Source of the DNA: Flagellimonas myxillae
GTDB taxonomy: Bacteria > Bacteroidota > Bacteroidia > Flavobacteriales > Flavobacteriaceae
Reading direction: 5' to 3'
NCBI RefSeq assembly: GCF_023502235.1
Contig: NZ_JAMFLY010000001.1
Location: forward strand, 1,426,001 to 1,490,000
Length of the DNA: 64,000 nt
Every line of letters starts with the position of its first letter. Positions within the stretch are counted from its first letter, which is position 1. The translations under genes and the position numbers were made by a program. The notes beneath the pieces are model-generated. The model did not search any database. It was given only the letters and a program-made list of their open reading frames with translations, and was not told the DNA's origin. Positions 1 through 8,524 of the stretch are shown here, in pieces.

Positions 1-212
1 TGTTTTCCAAGATCAATCCCTGTTTTATCGGAAGCTAAAATAATATCAATAAGTACCAAGTCCACATGGTTGTTCTTAAGTACTTCCACAGCCTGTTCGT
101 AAACTATTACATTGTCCACAATTTCATACCCAATTTCCTCGAGCATGGATTGCATGTCGTCTGCAATAATTACGTTGTCCTCTACAATCAGTATTTTAAT
201 GGGGTGTTCCAA
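1..212 (-). CDS. Response regulator receiver domain, 3' end outside window
   Basis: The minus-strand reading contains the receiver-domain start KILIVEDN, with an acidic pocket (ED), then VDLVLIDIIL, whose Asp is the expected phosphorylation site. The output domain lies beyond the window; in this phylum a LytTR or HTH domain would be usual, but it cannot be seen. No ATG precedes the domain. The likely start is the TTG at 212-210, or a second TTG at 242-240 just after the menA stop. The gene follows menA on the same strand with almost no gap, so it may be co-transcribed with it, although no function in quinone synthesis is implied. Confidence 0.8.
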   Translation of the reverse strand, partial: MEHPIKILIVEDNVIIADDMQSMLEEIGYEIVDNVIVYEQAVEVLKNNHVDLVLIDIILASDKTGIDLGK

Positions 213-244
213 ATTGTCAATGTTTAGTGGGTTGCTGACCAAAA

Positions 245-1153
245 TTACAAAAAAAACTTAACAGCAATGTAGAAGAGGAGGGACAGCAAAAAGGTACTTA
301 GGGCCAATTTTTTGAGTTCGCCATCCAATAAAATGGGTTCCTCGGTTCGCATTACCTTAAGCAAATGGAGAAAGATGGGAACAAAGGCCAAAAGGTAAAA
401 CCAATAGATCATATTACCAATCTCCAAAAACGAAAAAGTCAAAAACCCAACAAATGCAAGGCTAATCAAGAGGGCATGATAGCGTTTGCCGTTTTTAAAA
501 CCCATTTTTACGATCAAGGTATTTTTGCCATGTTTTTTATCGGAAACTATATCCCTCAAATTGTTAAGGTTCAATACCCCAACACACAACAGTCCTATGG
601 AAACCGCAGGCAAAATCGTGGTCCATTCCACAGATTTGGTATATAGGAACATGCTACCCAATACCCCTAGCAATCCAAAAAACAAAAACACAAAAACATC
701 ACCCAGCCCTTTGTAACCATAGGGATTGGATCCCATGGTATATCTAATGGCGGCCCAAATGCTTAAAACTCCAAGAATGGAAAAAAGCAAGATGTACTTT
801 AGATTTTCCTTGCCAAAAGCCAAATAGACCAAAACCAAGGCCAAGATCATGCTAATCACAATGGAAACAACGATACCATGTTTTAGGGCTTTCCGGGAAA
901 GTATTCCGCTTTGTAGGGCCCGCGCTGGACCTATGCGATCTTCATTGTCGGTTCCCTTAACACCATCGCCGTAGTCGTTGGCAAAATTGGATGTGACCTG
1001 AAACCCTATGGTGGTCAACAGGGCCAAAACAAATAGGGTAGTATTAAAATACCCTTGGTGGACAGCCAATGCCGTTCCCACGATTATTCCTGATAAAGAA
1101 AGAGGAAGTGTACGTAACCTAGCAGCTTGCACCCAAGCCTTAAAACTACCCAA
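245..1153 (-). CDS. menA: 1,4-dihydroxy-2-naphthoate polyprenyltransferase (MenA)
   Basis: Integral membrane prenyltransferase of the UbiA family, 302 residues. MenA attaches the polyprenyl tail to 1,4-dihydroxy-2-naphthoate, giving demethylmenaquinone. The N-terminal block AARLRTLPLS and the Asp-rich motif NDYGDGVKGTD (residues 59-69) followed by EDRIGPAR are typical of MenA; a second Asp-containing motif NNLRDIVSDKKHGK lies near residue 200. Several hydrophobic helices fill the rest. The start appears to be TTG at 1153, directly before the conserved N-terminus and next to the stop of the upstream gene (1156), which suggests translational coupling. It is the last men gene of the minus-strand series that starts near 6446. 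Confidence 0.93.
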   Translation of the reverse strand: MGSFKAWVQAARLRTLPLSLSGIIVGTALAVHQGYFNTTLFVLALLTTIGFQVTSNFANDYGDGVKGTDNEDRIGPARALQSGILSRKALKHGIVVSIVISMILALVLVYLAFGKENLKYILLFSILGVLSIWAAIRYTMGSNPYGYKGLGDVFVFLFFGLLGVLGSMFLYTKSVEWTTILPAVSIGLLCVGVLNLNNLRDIVSDKKHGKNTLIVKMGFKNGKRYHALLISLAFVGFLTFSFLEIGNMIYWFYLLAFVPIFLHLLKVMRTEEPILLDGELKKLALSTFLLSLLFYIAVKFFL

Positions 1154-1155
1154 GA

Positions 1156-1755
1156 TTAATAGGGGTCTTCTATTTTAACCCTTTTGCCATCTTGGTACGA
1201 GGCTACAAAGGCATCCTTGAATCCCATATTTACTAATTGCTTTCTAAAGGATTGGGCTTCGCCCAAGGTTTCAAAATTTCCTAAAGAATAGGCATAGAAG
1301 GGATTGGTCTTTACGAACAAGGTGTTCGTCAATGCTTCAGAGGCCAAAGTCACGTTGTTATCCACAAAGGACTTAACCTGCACTGAATAGATGGTCTCTT
1401 TTTCCAAAAAGGCTTTGGCAAGGTAGAATTCGCGAACCAAGCTTAGCTCTTCATTCTGAAGTTTAAGGTTATCAATTCGCGCCTTGATTACGTCCAAACT
1501 GTCAATGGAAACCAAGAGGCTGTTTTGGCTCTCAAAGGAATTTTTGCTGCTCAGCCCTGCGGTAAACGAAGTAATCGCAAGGGTGCCCACAACAAAAAGT
1601 GCTGTGAACCCTAGAAGAATGTTGCGCTGCAACTTGATTTTGCGCAAATCCTTGTTCTTATATTTTATCTGGTCCAGCAGTCTTTCATTGATAATTTGGG
1701 CTTTATCTATGTCCTTGTGCAGGTCCAGTAAATCGCTTTCTTCAATAAATGGCAT
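1156..1755 (-). CDS. Membrane-anchored SPOR-like protein
   Basis: 199 residues: a charged N-terminal coiled segment (about 1-42), one transmembrane helix (about 46-68, LLGFTALFVVGTLAITS), a short coiled coil (about 80-115), and a C-terminal region with the pattern YSVQVKSF...FYAYSLGNFETLGEAQSFRKQL, which resembles a SPOR domain (peptidoglycan binding). The topology would place the C-terminus in the periplasm. The exact job is unknown; a cell-envelope role is inferred from the fold only. It sits between cvfB and menA, 2 nt upstream of menA, where related genomes can carry other men genes. Confidence 0.7.
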   Translation of the reverse strand: MPFIEESDLLDLHKDIDKAQIINERLLDQIKYKNKDLRKIKLQRNILLGFTALFVVGTLAITSFTAGLSSKNSFESQNSLLVSIDSLDVIKARIDNLKLQNEELSLVREFYLAKAFLEKETIYSVQVKSFVDNNVTLASEALTNTLFVKTNPFYAYSLGNFETLGEAQSFRKQLVNMGFKDAFVASYQDGKRVKIEDPY

Positions 1756-1910
1756 ATTAGGTCAGTTCTTGTTTTCCTGCCAACATCCTAAGAGGATAGC
1801 TGTCAAGCAGTTAATACACACTTCTACAAATGTATAATTTTTGGCGAAAGAAAAAAATGCAATGTTGTCAAATCAATTAACAATTTCCCAACTTATTTAT
1901 CAACCAAAGT

Positions 1911-2741
1911 TTACACAAGCTGGATCCCATTCTCCTTGATAACTATCTTTCTTTCACGGTATAGGGTTCCAATGGCTTTTTTGAAAGATTTTTTGCTTAA
2001 ATGCAGCTGTTTTTGGATCTCTTCCGGACTGGATTTATCGTGCAGGGGCAAAAAGCCACCGTTTGCGTTCAATTTTTCCAAAATCATGTTGGCCGTAGGC
2101 TCTAACATCTTTGCTCCCAAGGGTTGAAGGGCAACGTCTATTTTGTTGTCCGGTCTTGCGCTCTTTATGTACCCAGTAAGCCTATCCCCTATGGCGAGAG
2201 GCTTAAAAACATCACTCTCAAAAACTAGACCTTTATATTGGTTCTCTATGATCACTTCCCAACCCAAAGGGGTTTTTCTATTCACAAGTAAATCCACCTC
2301 GGAATTAGGTGTAAGGTCGAACCCTTCATTGGAAAGAAAACGGTTGATCCTACTTGAGCCCGTCAATCTGAAGGTCTCCTCATCCAAATAGCAATGGACA
2401 ACATAACGCTTCCCCTCTTCCATCCGAACCGTTTGCTCCCTGAATGGAACCAACAGATGTTTTTCCAAACCCCAATCCATAAATGCACCGTAGGCACCCA
2501 CCTGCACCACTTTTAAATAGGCATAGGAATTCCGAATTATCAAAGGATCTAGGGTGGTGGCAATGGGACGTTCGGAACTATCCAGGTAGCAAAACACCTT
2601 GAGCTCCATATCGATCTCAAAATCTTCGGGGACATATTTGTTGGGTAACAATACTTCCGTTCCCTCGTTATCGCCCAAAAAGAGACCAATCCTTGTGCTA
2701 CGTAAAACCCTAAGCGTGTTATAATTCCCCAATGCTATCAT
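1911..2741 (-). CDS. S1 RNA-binding protein of the CvfB family
   Basis: 276 residues with the CvfB/YitL layout: tandem S1-like OB domains (the segments LRVLRSTRIGLFLGD and VVQVGAYGAFMDWGLEKHLLVPF are diagnostic), a third S1-like domain near residues 145-215, and a C-terminal winged helix starting around 230 (SPEEIQKQLHLSKKSFKKAIGTLY). The family binds RNA and affects virulence-factor expression in Staphylococcus; its role here is unknown. ATG start at 2741. It lies in the men gene series, downstream of the DUF2853 gene by about 85 nt. Confidence 0.88.
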   Translation of the reverse strand: MIALGNYNTLRVLRSTRIGLFLGDNEGTEVLLPNKYVPEDFEIDMELKVFCYLDSSERPIATTLDPLIIRNSYAYLKVVQVGAYGAFMDWGLEKHLLVPFREQTVRMEEGKRYVVHCYLDEETFRLTGSSRINRFLSNEGFDLTPNSEVDLLVNRKTPLGWEVIIENQYKGLVFESDVFKPLAIGDRLTGYIKSARPDNKIDVALQPLGAKMLEPTANMILEKLNANGGFLPLHDKSSPEEIQKQLHLSKKSFKKAIGTLYRERKIVIKENGIQLV

Positions 2742-2826
2742 GCGGCAAAGGTAGACCGAAATTATGGGTATAAAAAAGAAGATTTGAGGCGGGAGAACCC
2801 CACCCAGGTTCTACTGTCTTCGAGAA

Positions 2827-3168
2827 TTAGCGGTAAACCGATTCCTTGCCAAATTGCTTGCAAAGCATATAATAGATCACCGCCCGATGTTTGTTCTTGT
2901 CGGATCTCCCGTATGTATCGATAATTCCGTTGATGGCTTCCATCAAATTCGGGCTATCCGAAAGTCCCAATTTGTTGATCAGGTAGTTGTTTTTTACAGT
3001 ATTTAGCTCCTTTTCATCTGATCCCGAGACCTTGGAGGAATCCAGATTGTATATGGAAGGACCCAAGCCAACAGTGACCTTGGTTAACAAATCCATATTG
3101 GGGTCTTCTCCAAATTTTTCTTTGATATCGGCCGCGTATTTTACAATCAAATCATCTCTTTTACTCAT
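2827..3168 (-). CDS. DUF2853 family protein
   Basis: 113 residues, soluble, no signal peptide. The sequence opens MSKRDDLIVKYAADIKEKFG and contains the helical pattern NYLINKLGLSDSPNLMEAINGIIDTYG followed by KNKHRAVIYYML, which I recognise as DUF2853. No biochemical function is known to me. It lies 39 nt downstream of menD on the same strand; its position between menD and the cvfB-like gene is a recurrent arrangement in Flavobacteriia as I recall it. Confidence 0.85.
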   Translation of the reverse strand: MSKRDDLIVKYAADIKEKFGEDPNMDLLTKVTVGLGPSIYNLDSSKVSGSDEKELNTVKNNYLINKLGLSDSPNLMEAINGIIDTYGRSDKNKHRAVIYYMLCKQFGKESVYR

Positions 3169-3207
3169 GGTCCAGGTATTGGTTTTAATGGTTACTAACA
3201 GATCGTT

Positions 3208-4926
3208 CTAAGATATAAAATCGAAATAGTCGAGCAAAATTTTGTTGTTCGCAGCCGTGGGTGTTTGTATCTCGAGAATTTTGGGTTTTTCGGAAGGATC
3301 ATAAAACTTGGACATAGCCATTTTTACCTCCTGTTCATTTGCTGCAGCTAAATGATCAAAGTGGAACATGCGGGCCAAATGTTCGGCACTGTGCGCATGC
3401 TGCGTTTCAAAAAAGGTTGAAAACTCATCAGTTTCTTCGAATCCAGGTAAAATCCTGAAAATACCACCTCCCGAATTATTGATCAAGATGATTCTAAAGT
3501 CAGGACGGATATAATTGTTCCAAAGTCCATTGCTATCGTAGAAAAAACTCAAATCCCCGGTTATTAAAAGCGTTGGTTTTTGGTTATGAATAGAGGCCCC
3601 CAATGCGGTGGAAGTACTTCCATCGATGCCACTTGTGCCTCGGTTGCAATACACATGTAAGGAAGCATCCATCGGAAACAGTTGGGTATAGCGAACTGTT
3701 GAACTGTTGGCCAAATGTACTTGATAACCCTTGGGAATGCTTGGTTGGATCAAGTCAAATGCTACAAAATCGGAAAATCCTATCTGTTCCAAATAGGTTT
3801 GCCTTTTTTGTTCATAGTTCGTCTTGGCGTTTAGCCACTTGTCGCGATAACTACTTTCTGCTTTATTAAAATCACCCATTACCGAACCAAAAAAAGTATT
3901 GGGATGGGTCTTTATATGTTCCGACAAGCAGAAAAAAGTGTCATAAGCCTTGTTGGAGTCTATGTGCCAATGGTGTTTGGGTTGATGTCCCCGTAAAAAG
4001 GCCTTGATTTTTTTGGAAACAATCAACCCCCCAAGGGTAATGAGCAGGTCGGGTTGCAAATTGTCAAAGAGTTCATCTCTATCCACAGATTTCTCTATAG
4101 GAGCTATGATGCTATCAATGCTGGGGAAAAAATTGGGATGATGTACATTGGAAGTGGTCTCCGTAAATACCAGAACACTGGTGTCCCTGGCCAAGGTTTC
4201 CAATATTTCCTTTTCCAGAGCATTGGGTGGGTTAACCCCAATTAAAACCATCTTCCGTTGACTTGAATTCCAAATGGAAATCAAATCTGCCCAATCATTA
4301 TTCCCAGATTTTGCAACCGGTGTTTCGGAAACAGGTATCTCGACTTTCAACCTATCTGTTAAACCATATAAGGGCTCTTCAAAAGGGATATTGATGTGTA
4401 CGGGGGTCGATTTTTCAAAGGCGATTTTTAGGGCTGTTTCAATTGCTCGTTGGTTATGGGATTGAATCGATGCCTGACTCCGCTCAACACCCGTTACTTC
4501 CAAACCACGGGATACATCTTCCTTCAAATTGGCCGAATAGCCGATATGCTTTTCAAAAATATTTTCTTGTCTGATAGTTTGCCCATCCCCGATATCAATT
4601 TTGTGTTTTGGTCTATCCGCCGAAACAACAACCAAGGGGATATCGCTATAAAAGGCCTCTGTTACAGCGGGATAAAAATTCAACATGGCACTCCCCGAGG
4701 TACAGACCACTGCAACCGGTTCGCCCAATTGCTGAGCCATTCCAAGGGCAAAAAACGCCGCACAGCGCTCATCAACAATACTAAAGCAAGAAAAAAATGG
4801 GTTCTTGGTAAAGCTTAGGGTCAAGGGGGCATTTCGGGAGCCCGGTGAAATCACAATATTTTTGATTCCCTTCGATTTAAAGTAAAGAACCAATGTCTGT
4901 GCCGAAGGAATGTTGGAGTGCATCAT
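3208..4926 (-). CDS. menD: MenD, SEPHCHC synthase (menaquinone synthesis)
   Basis: 572 residues, the usual MenD length. ThDP-dependent enzyme that joins isochorismate and 2-oxoglutarate to give 2-succinyl-5-enolpyruvyl-6-hydroxy-3-cyclohexene-1-carboxylate. N-terminal ThDP-family motif SPGSRNAPLTLSF (about 27-39), then VDERCAAFFALGMAQ with the catalytic-type Glu, CTSGSAMLNFYPAV, and the C-terminal cofactor-binding motif TGDLSFFYDSNGLWN (about residue 456 on). Two adjacent ATGs (4926, 4923) are possible starts. It lies 40 nt downstream of the isochorismate synthase gene and supplies the next step of the pathway. Confidence 0.96.
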   Translation of the reverse strand: MMHSNIPSAQTLVLYFKSKGIKNIVISPGSRNAPLTLSFTKNPFFSCFSIVDERCAAFFALGMAQQLGEPVAVVCTSGSAMLNFYPAVTEAFYSDIPLVVVSADRPKHKIDIGDGQTIRQENIFEKHIGYSANLKEDVSRGLEVTGVERSQASIQSHNQRAIETALKIAFEKSTPVHINIPFEEPLYGLTDRLKVEIPVSETPVAKSGNNDWADLISIWNSSQRKMVLIGVNPPNALEKEILETLARDTSVLVFTETTSNVHHPNFFPSIDSIIAPIEKSVDRDELFDNLQPDLLITLGGLIVSKKIKAFLRGHQPKHHWHIDSNKAYDTFFCLSEHIKTHPNTFFGSVMGDFNKAESSYRDKWLNAKTNYEQKRQTYLEQIGFSDFVAFDLIQPSIPKGYQVHLANSSTVRYTQLFPMDASLHVYCNRGTSGIDGSTSTALGASIHNQKPTLLITGDLSFFYDSNGLWNNYIRPDFRIILINNSGGGIFRILPGFEETDEFSTFFETQHAHSAEHLARMFHFDHLAAANEQEVKMAMSKFYDPSEKPKILEIQTPTAANNKILLDYFDFIS

Positions 4927-4966
4927 GGATTACAAAAATACGCTCCAAAACGTTCTCAGCCCAAAA

Positions 4967-6043
4967 TTAATGCTTGGCAAATTGTAGGATGTTGAGCAGG
5001 GTCTTACTTTTGTTCTGGGTCTCAGTCCATTCCTTTTCGGGATCAGATGCCCTAGTAATTCCCCCGCCCACAAATAGGGAAGCTTTGCCCTGGTGGATCT
5101 CCATGCATCGTAAGTTTACAAACAGGGAAGCACTTCTATTTGCCGCTAGGTTCAATTCCCCTAAAAAGCCCGTATAGTATTTGCGTTGATACCCTTCTTG
5201 TGCCAAAATAAAGTTTTTGGCCTCATGCGTAGGAATACCGCAAACTGCTGGGGTTGGGTGCAAAGCCCTGAGCACATCTGCAATGGATGTATTGGACAGC
5301 AACCTGCCCCTAATCTCGGATTTCAAATGCCATAGGTTTCCAGCCCTTACGGATTCCACAGGGTCCATCTGAAGCGGGTGGGCTATATCGCCAAGTTGGT
5401 CCAAAATATAGTTGGATACCATTTTTTGCTCCTCAATCTCCTTGTTCCCCCAATCGGGCAGCTGATTTTCAACATAAGCCAAGGTGGCCGCCAACGACAT
5501 GGTTCTAAATTCCCCTCCCCTAATATGTACTAAGGTTTCCGGAGTGGCCCCGCACCAACTACCTATTTCGGGATGGTGGAATAGGTAACAAAAGGCATTG
5601 GCATAATTCTCCAGCAGCTTTTGGAAAATTTCAAGCGGTGACTCTTCGTATTCCAATTCCACTTTTCTAGACAACACTACCTTGCGCAAGCTACCTTTCT
5701 CTATTTGGGACACCCCCTTTTGAACAAGTTCAAGATGTTCTTTCTTGCCCTGATCCATTACCTCAACATCCTCGGACAATTGGGAGGTAGTTGAATTCCA
5801 AGATGTGGTCAATACTTGATCAGCTTGAATTATTACCGCATCATCTTTCCAATCAAAGGGTGCAAAAACAAAACCCTGTTCGTCAAAATTTTGGGCTATG
5901 TGCAACTCATTATCGTCCTGAAGAATTGCGATGATTGTCCGCTCTCCAGGTTTTCGATAAATGGCAAACGGACGGTCATTCTTCCAGACACCTCCCATTT
6001 GTTCGAGTAGCTCTTGAAAATCCTTATTTTCTGGGTAGGGCAA
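4967..6043 (-). CDS. menF: Isochorismate synthase / chorismate-binding protein (MenF-type)
   Basis: 358 residues, chorismate-binding fold. It converts chorismate to isochorismate, the entry step of menaquinone synthesis. Family features: KVVLSRKVELEYEE (about 121-134), WCGATPETLVHIRGG, the central block LHPTPAVCGIPTHEAKNFI, and the C-terminal FVGGGITRASDPEKEWTETQNKSKT with the conserved active-site Glu residues. The start appears to be TTG at 6043, 20 nt inside the upstream thioesterase gene, so translation is probably coupled. Anthranilate or salicylate synthase is unlikely given the menD neighbour. Confidence 0.92.
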   Translation of the reverse strand: MPYPENKDFQELLEQMGGVWKNDRPFAIYRKPGERTIIAILQDDNELHIAQNFDEQGFVFAPFDWKDDAVIIQADQVLTTSWNSTTSQLSEDVEVMDQGKKEHLELVQKGVSQIEKGSLRKVVLSRKVELEYEESPLEIFQKLLENYANAFCYLFHHPEIGSWCGATPETLVHIRGGEFRTMSLAATLAYVENQLPDWGNKEIEEQKMVSNYILDQLGDIAHPLQMDPVESVRAGNLWHLKSEIRGRLLSNTSIADVLRALHPTPAVCGIPTHEAKNFILAQEGYQRKYYTGFLGELNLAANRSASLFVNLRCMEIHQGKASLFVGGGITRASDPEKEWTETQNKSKTLLNILQFAKH

Positions 6044-6446
6044 TGGTGGTCAATTTACAGTTGGAAATCAGGTCACCTTCCTCGTTGGTAATTTTTATCT
6101 CCCACAACTGGGTGGTACGTCCTTTATGGATAATGGAGGCCTTGGCATAAACGTAACCCTCCCGAATGGATTTGACATGATTGGCCGAGATTTCAATTCC
6201 ACGGACAAAGAATTCCTGTCCATCCAAAAAAACATAGGAGGCCGCACTGCCCACACTTTCGGCAAGTGCCACCGATGCACCCCCATGGAGCACGCCATCC
6301 GGTTGGTGCACTTTTGGGGAAACCGGCATACGGGCCACCAAAAAGTTCTCGCCTACATCTACATAGTCAATTTCCAATGTTTCCATTAAGGTATTCTTAC
6401 AAATGCCGTTGCAGACCTCAAGAATCTTTGCCTTATGCTCGTTCAT
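6024..6446 (-). CDS. Hotdog-fold thioesterase, probable DHNA-CoA thioesterase
   Basis: 140 residues from the ATG at 6446. An upstream start at 6536 is possible in frame but would overlap the divergent gene and adds a region unlike the family. PaaI-type hotdog motif HGGASVALAESVGSAAS follows the substrate-binding segment ARMPVSPKVHQPDGVLHGG. The family hydrolyses aryl-CoA or acyl-CoA thioesters. As first gene of the men operon it most likely cleaves 1,4-dihydroxy-2-naphthoyl-CoA before MenA (MenI role), which is inference from context. It overlaps the isochorismate synthase start by 20 nt. Confidence 0.85.
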   Translation of the reverse strand: MNEHKAKILEVCNGICKNTLMETLEIDYVDVGENFLVARMPVSPKVHQPDGVLHGGASVALAESVGSAASYVFLDGQEFFVRGIEISANHVKSIREGYVYAKASIIHKGRTTQLWEIKITNEEGDLISNCKLTTIALPRK

Positions 6447-6471
6447 GCTTTCAAATTTTCGTAAAATTACG

Positions 6472-6479
6472 CAAAGGTA
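6472..6479 (-). promoter_or_regulatory. Candidate -7 box for the men operon
   Basis: The minus strand reads TACCTTTG, matching the Bacteroidota -7 consensus TAnnTTTG, 25 nt before the thioesterase ATG (6446). No clear TTTG -33 box stands at the expected distance, so this is tentative. The same 60-bp gap must also hold the plus-strand promoter for the esterase. Confidence 0.4.
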
Positions 6480-6506
6480 TTGCTTTAAAAGAAGTTTATG
6501 TAATCC

Positions 6507-7142
6507 ATGGAAAAGAAGGTCACCTATACCACGCAAAATACGTATGAAACCCTGAATACCTTAACCGAAACAACCAAGAATGTATGGTTGGTGTTTCATG
6601 GAATGGGGTATTTGAGCCGGTACTTTATCCGGTATTTCTCCCAGCTAAATCCGGAGGTGAATTATATTGTGGTACCGCAAGCGCCCTCTAAGTACTATTT
6701 AAAGGATGAATTCAAATATGTGGGTGCCAGCTGGCTGACCAAGGAAAGCACTGCTATGGAAACGGAAAATGTCTTGGAATATATTGATGCCGTTTACGAA
6801 GCCGAACAATTTCCCTCCCATGCCAACTTGATACTTTTTGGGTTTTCCCAAGGAGTATCCGTTGCTGCGCGATGGATGGTCCGGAGAAAAGTACCCTGTC
6901 ATTCGGTTGTTCTTTATGCCGGGGGTATTCCTAATGAGTTGGTAAGGGCAGATTTTGATTTTGTGGATTGGGAAACCACCAAGGTCAAAATTGTGTATGG
7001 CTCAACGGATAAATACTTGATTCCCGAGCGAAGGAAAGTGGAGATAGAGAAAATCGACACCCTCTTTTTGGGAAAGGCGGAGATCATCAATTTTGAAGGA
7101 GGACACGAAGTGAAACCGGAACTATTACCGACCTTAATTTAA
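6507..7142 (+). CDS. Alpha/beta hydrolase, esterase type
   Basis: 211 residues, cytoplasmic. The nucleophile elbow GFSQG is near residue 113; the oxyanion region is LVFHGMGYLSRYF (about 29-41). The putative catalytic Asp is in YGSTDKY and the His in EGGHEV near the C-terminus. This resembles the phospholipase/carboxylesterase group in size and motif order. Substrate unknown. It begins a short plus-strand pair with the VOC gene, 4 nt downstream, and is divergent from the menaquinone operon. Confidence 0.85.
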   Translation: MEKKVTYTTQNTYETLNTLTETTKNVWLVFHGMGYLSRYFIRYFSQLNPEVNYIVVPQAPSKYYLKDEFKYVGASWLTKESTAMETENVLEYIDAVYEAEQFPSHANLILFGFSQGVSVAARWMVRRKVPCHSVVLYAGGIPNELVRADFDFVDWETTKVKIVYGSTDKYLIPERRKVEIEKIDTLFLGKAEIINFEGGHEVKPELLPTLI

Positions 7143-7146
7143 AAAC

Positions 7147-7542
7147 ATGGAAACTATTGAAAAACATTTGGCACATGTTACCCTAGTGGTCAAGGATTAT
7201 GATGAAGCCATCAGTTTCTATGCCCAAAAATTGAATTTTGAACTTAAACAAGATGTTGATTTGGGAGATGGAAAAAGATGGGTGGTGGTCTCGCCTAGGG
7301 ATGGTCAATGTAGCCTTGTTCTGGGCAAGGCCGTCGGGGCCGCACAGGAAGCTGTCATTGGCAACCAAACTGGTGGAAGGGTGTTCCTGTTTTTACACAC
7401 TTCGGATTTTTGGACGGATTATAACTCCATGAAGGAAAAAGGAGTTGTTTTTAAAGAGCAACCTAGGGAGGAGCCCTATGGCATCGTGGTCGTGTTCGAA
7501 GATCTTTACGGAAATCTTTGGGATTTGTTACAGATCAATTGA
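7147..7542 (+). CDS. VOC-superfamily protein (glyoxalase/dioxygenase fold)
   Basis: 131 residues spanning one vicinal-oxygen-chelate domain: N-terminal HVTLVVKDYDEAISFYAQKL, with His as a likely first metal ligand, and C-terminal YGIVVVFEDLYGNLWDLLQ, where an acidic ligand is normally placed. Members include glyoxalase I, bleomycin-binding proteins and extradiol dioxygenases; which activity applies cannot be told. It starts 4 nt after the esterase stop, so the two are co-transcribed. Its TGA abuts the stop of the convergent gene in the palindrome TGATCA. Confidence 0.85.
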   Translation: METIEKHLAHVTLVVKDYDEAISFYAQKLNFELKQDVDLGDGKRWVVVSPRDGQCSLVLGKAVGAAQEAVIGNQTGGRVFLFLHTSDFWTDYNSMKEKGVVFKEQPREEPYGIVVVFEDLYGNLWDLLQIN

Positions 7543-8469
7543 TCAATTGGGACCTTCGTCCCCTACCTTTTCGGCTGGATAATAGGTAATACGTCTGGTG
7601 GAATACGCATTGTCCGGTGTGATGATCTGTTTGATCCAATTTTTTTCCGGATTGCTATCAAATTGAAAAATATATTCTTTTACCGATTCCGAGTTGACCG
7701 TACGTGTTGTGACTTTTTCCAGCACTCCTTCAGGATCATAGGAGTAAATCAATTTTTTCTCAGATTCAAACTTCTTAGCGGAAACATTATAAAGGAAAAA
7801 TTCCTTGGAACTCAACTTGCCATCCGATTTAAAAATCTCTTCTGTGGCTTTATTCGGATCACCGTCAATAAACTCCTTGGTCAACACTATTTTTTGCATA
7901 CTGCCGCCAGCTTGCTTTTCGGAAGTCCGAACGGACTTTTCCAGAATACCGTTACTCAAATAGCTGGTGGTCAGTTCGTTTTGGTAGGGAACGTACTCGA
8001 CGATACACTCATCCACACCTTCCGAATTGGAGGTGATGATCTTGACTAATCGGTTTTCTTCGTCAAATTCGTATTCTTGCTGCTCCAGGAATTCCTTGTC
8101 GTAAGAAACAATTTTTTCAAACAGTTTGCCTGGCTGTAAACTATCCCGCGTGTAAAAGTTGACCATGGAGGTGGCAGCGTCAAGCACATTGTCTTTGTAA
8201 CTCTCCAATCTTTTTTCCATCAGATGTCCTTCGGCATACTTGTAATACGTGATATCCTGGTCTGTATCATTGTATTGCGTAACGGTCCTTACCAAAAAAC
8301 CATCTTCATTGAATTCAAAGAGTTCCTTCCCGTAATCGGTGATCACCAAACAGGTCTTTACCTTTCCGTTTAGGTCAAAATCCTTCACCTTGAACATTTG
8401 GAGATCCTGGGCGGAAATTCCAAAGTTCAGAGTAATTAGGATTAAGACAAGGAGGTATTTCTTGATCAT
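7543..8469 (-). CDS. Exported protein of unknown function with YD-like repeats
   Basis: 308 residues. A signal peptide (residues 1-20, MIKKYLLVLILITLNFGISA) implies export. The mature part is rich in beta-type repeats such as GYLVRTVTQYNDT-, HLMEKRLESYKDN- and KLSSKEFFLYN-like units (Tyr/Asp/Asn and Lys/Glu spaced at roughly 20-residue intervals), reminiscent of RHS/YD-repeat or toxin-antitoxin-repeat lipoproteins of Bacteroidota, but I recognise no named family. It stands alone between convergent esterase/VOC genes and the hydroxyproline operon. No catalytic motif seen. Confidence 0.7.
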   Translation of the reverse strand: MIKKYLLVLILITLNFGISAQDLQMFKVKDFDLNGKVKTCLVITDYGKELFEFNEDGFLVRTVTQYNDTDQDITYYKYAEGHLMEKRLESYKDNVLDAATSMVNFYTRDSLQPGKLFEKIVSYDKEFLEQQEYEFDEENRLVKIITSNSEGVDECIVEYVPYQNELTTSYLSNGILEKSVRTSEKQAGGSMQKIVLTKEFIDGDPNKATEEIFKSDGKLSSKEFFLYNVSAKKFESEKKLIYSYDPEGVLEKVTTRTVNSESVKEYIFQFDSNPEKNWIKQIITPDNAYSTRRITYYPAEKVGDEGPN

Positions 8470-8524
8470 ATGGTAAAATTACTTCGAAATGATACAATTA
8501 TAAAACAAAAAGGGTGCCAGTTGT

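Noticed and set aside
4933..4940. TAnnTTTG-like box 7 nt before menD
   Set aside because: A promoter here would start the transcript at the start codon inside an operon; more likely chance in AT-rich DNA.
6447..6536. N-terminal extension of the thioesterase
   Set aside because: Would overlap the divergent esterase start and a promoter box; the family N-terminus fits the ATG at 6446.
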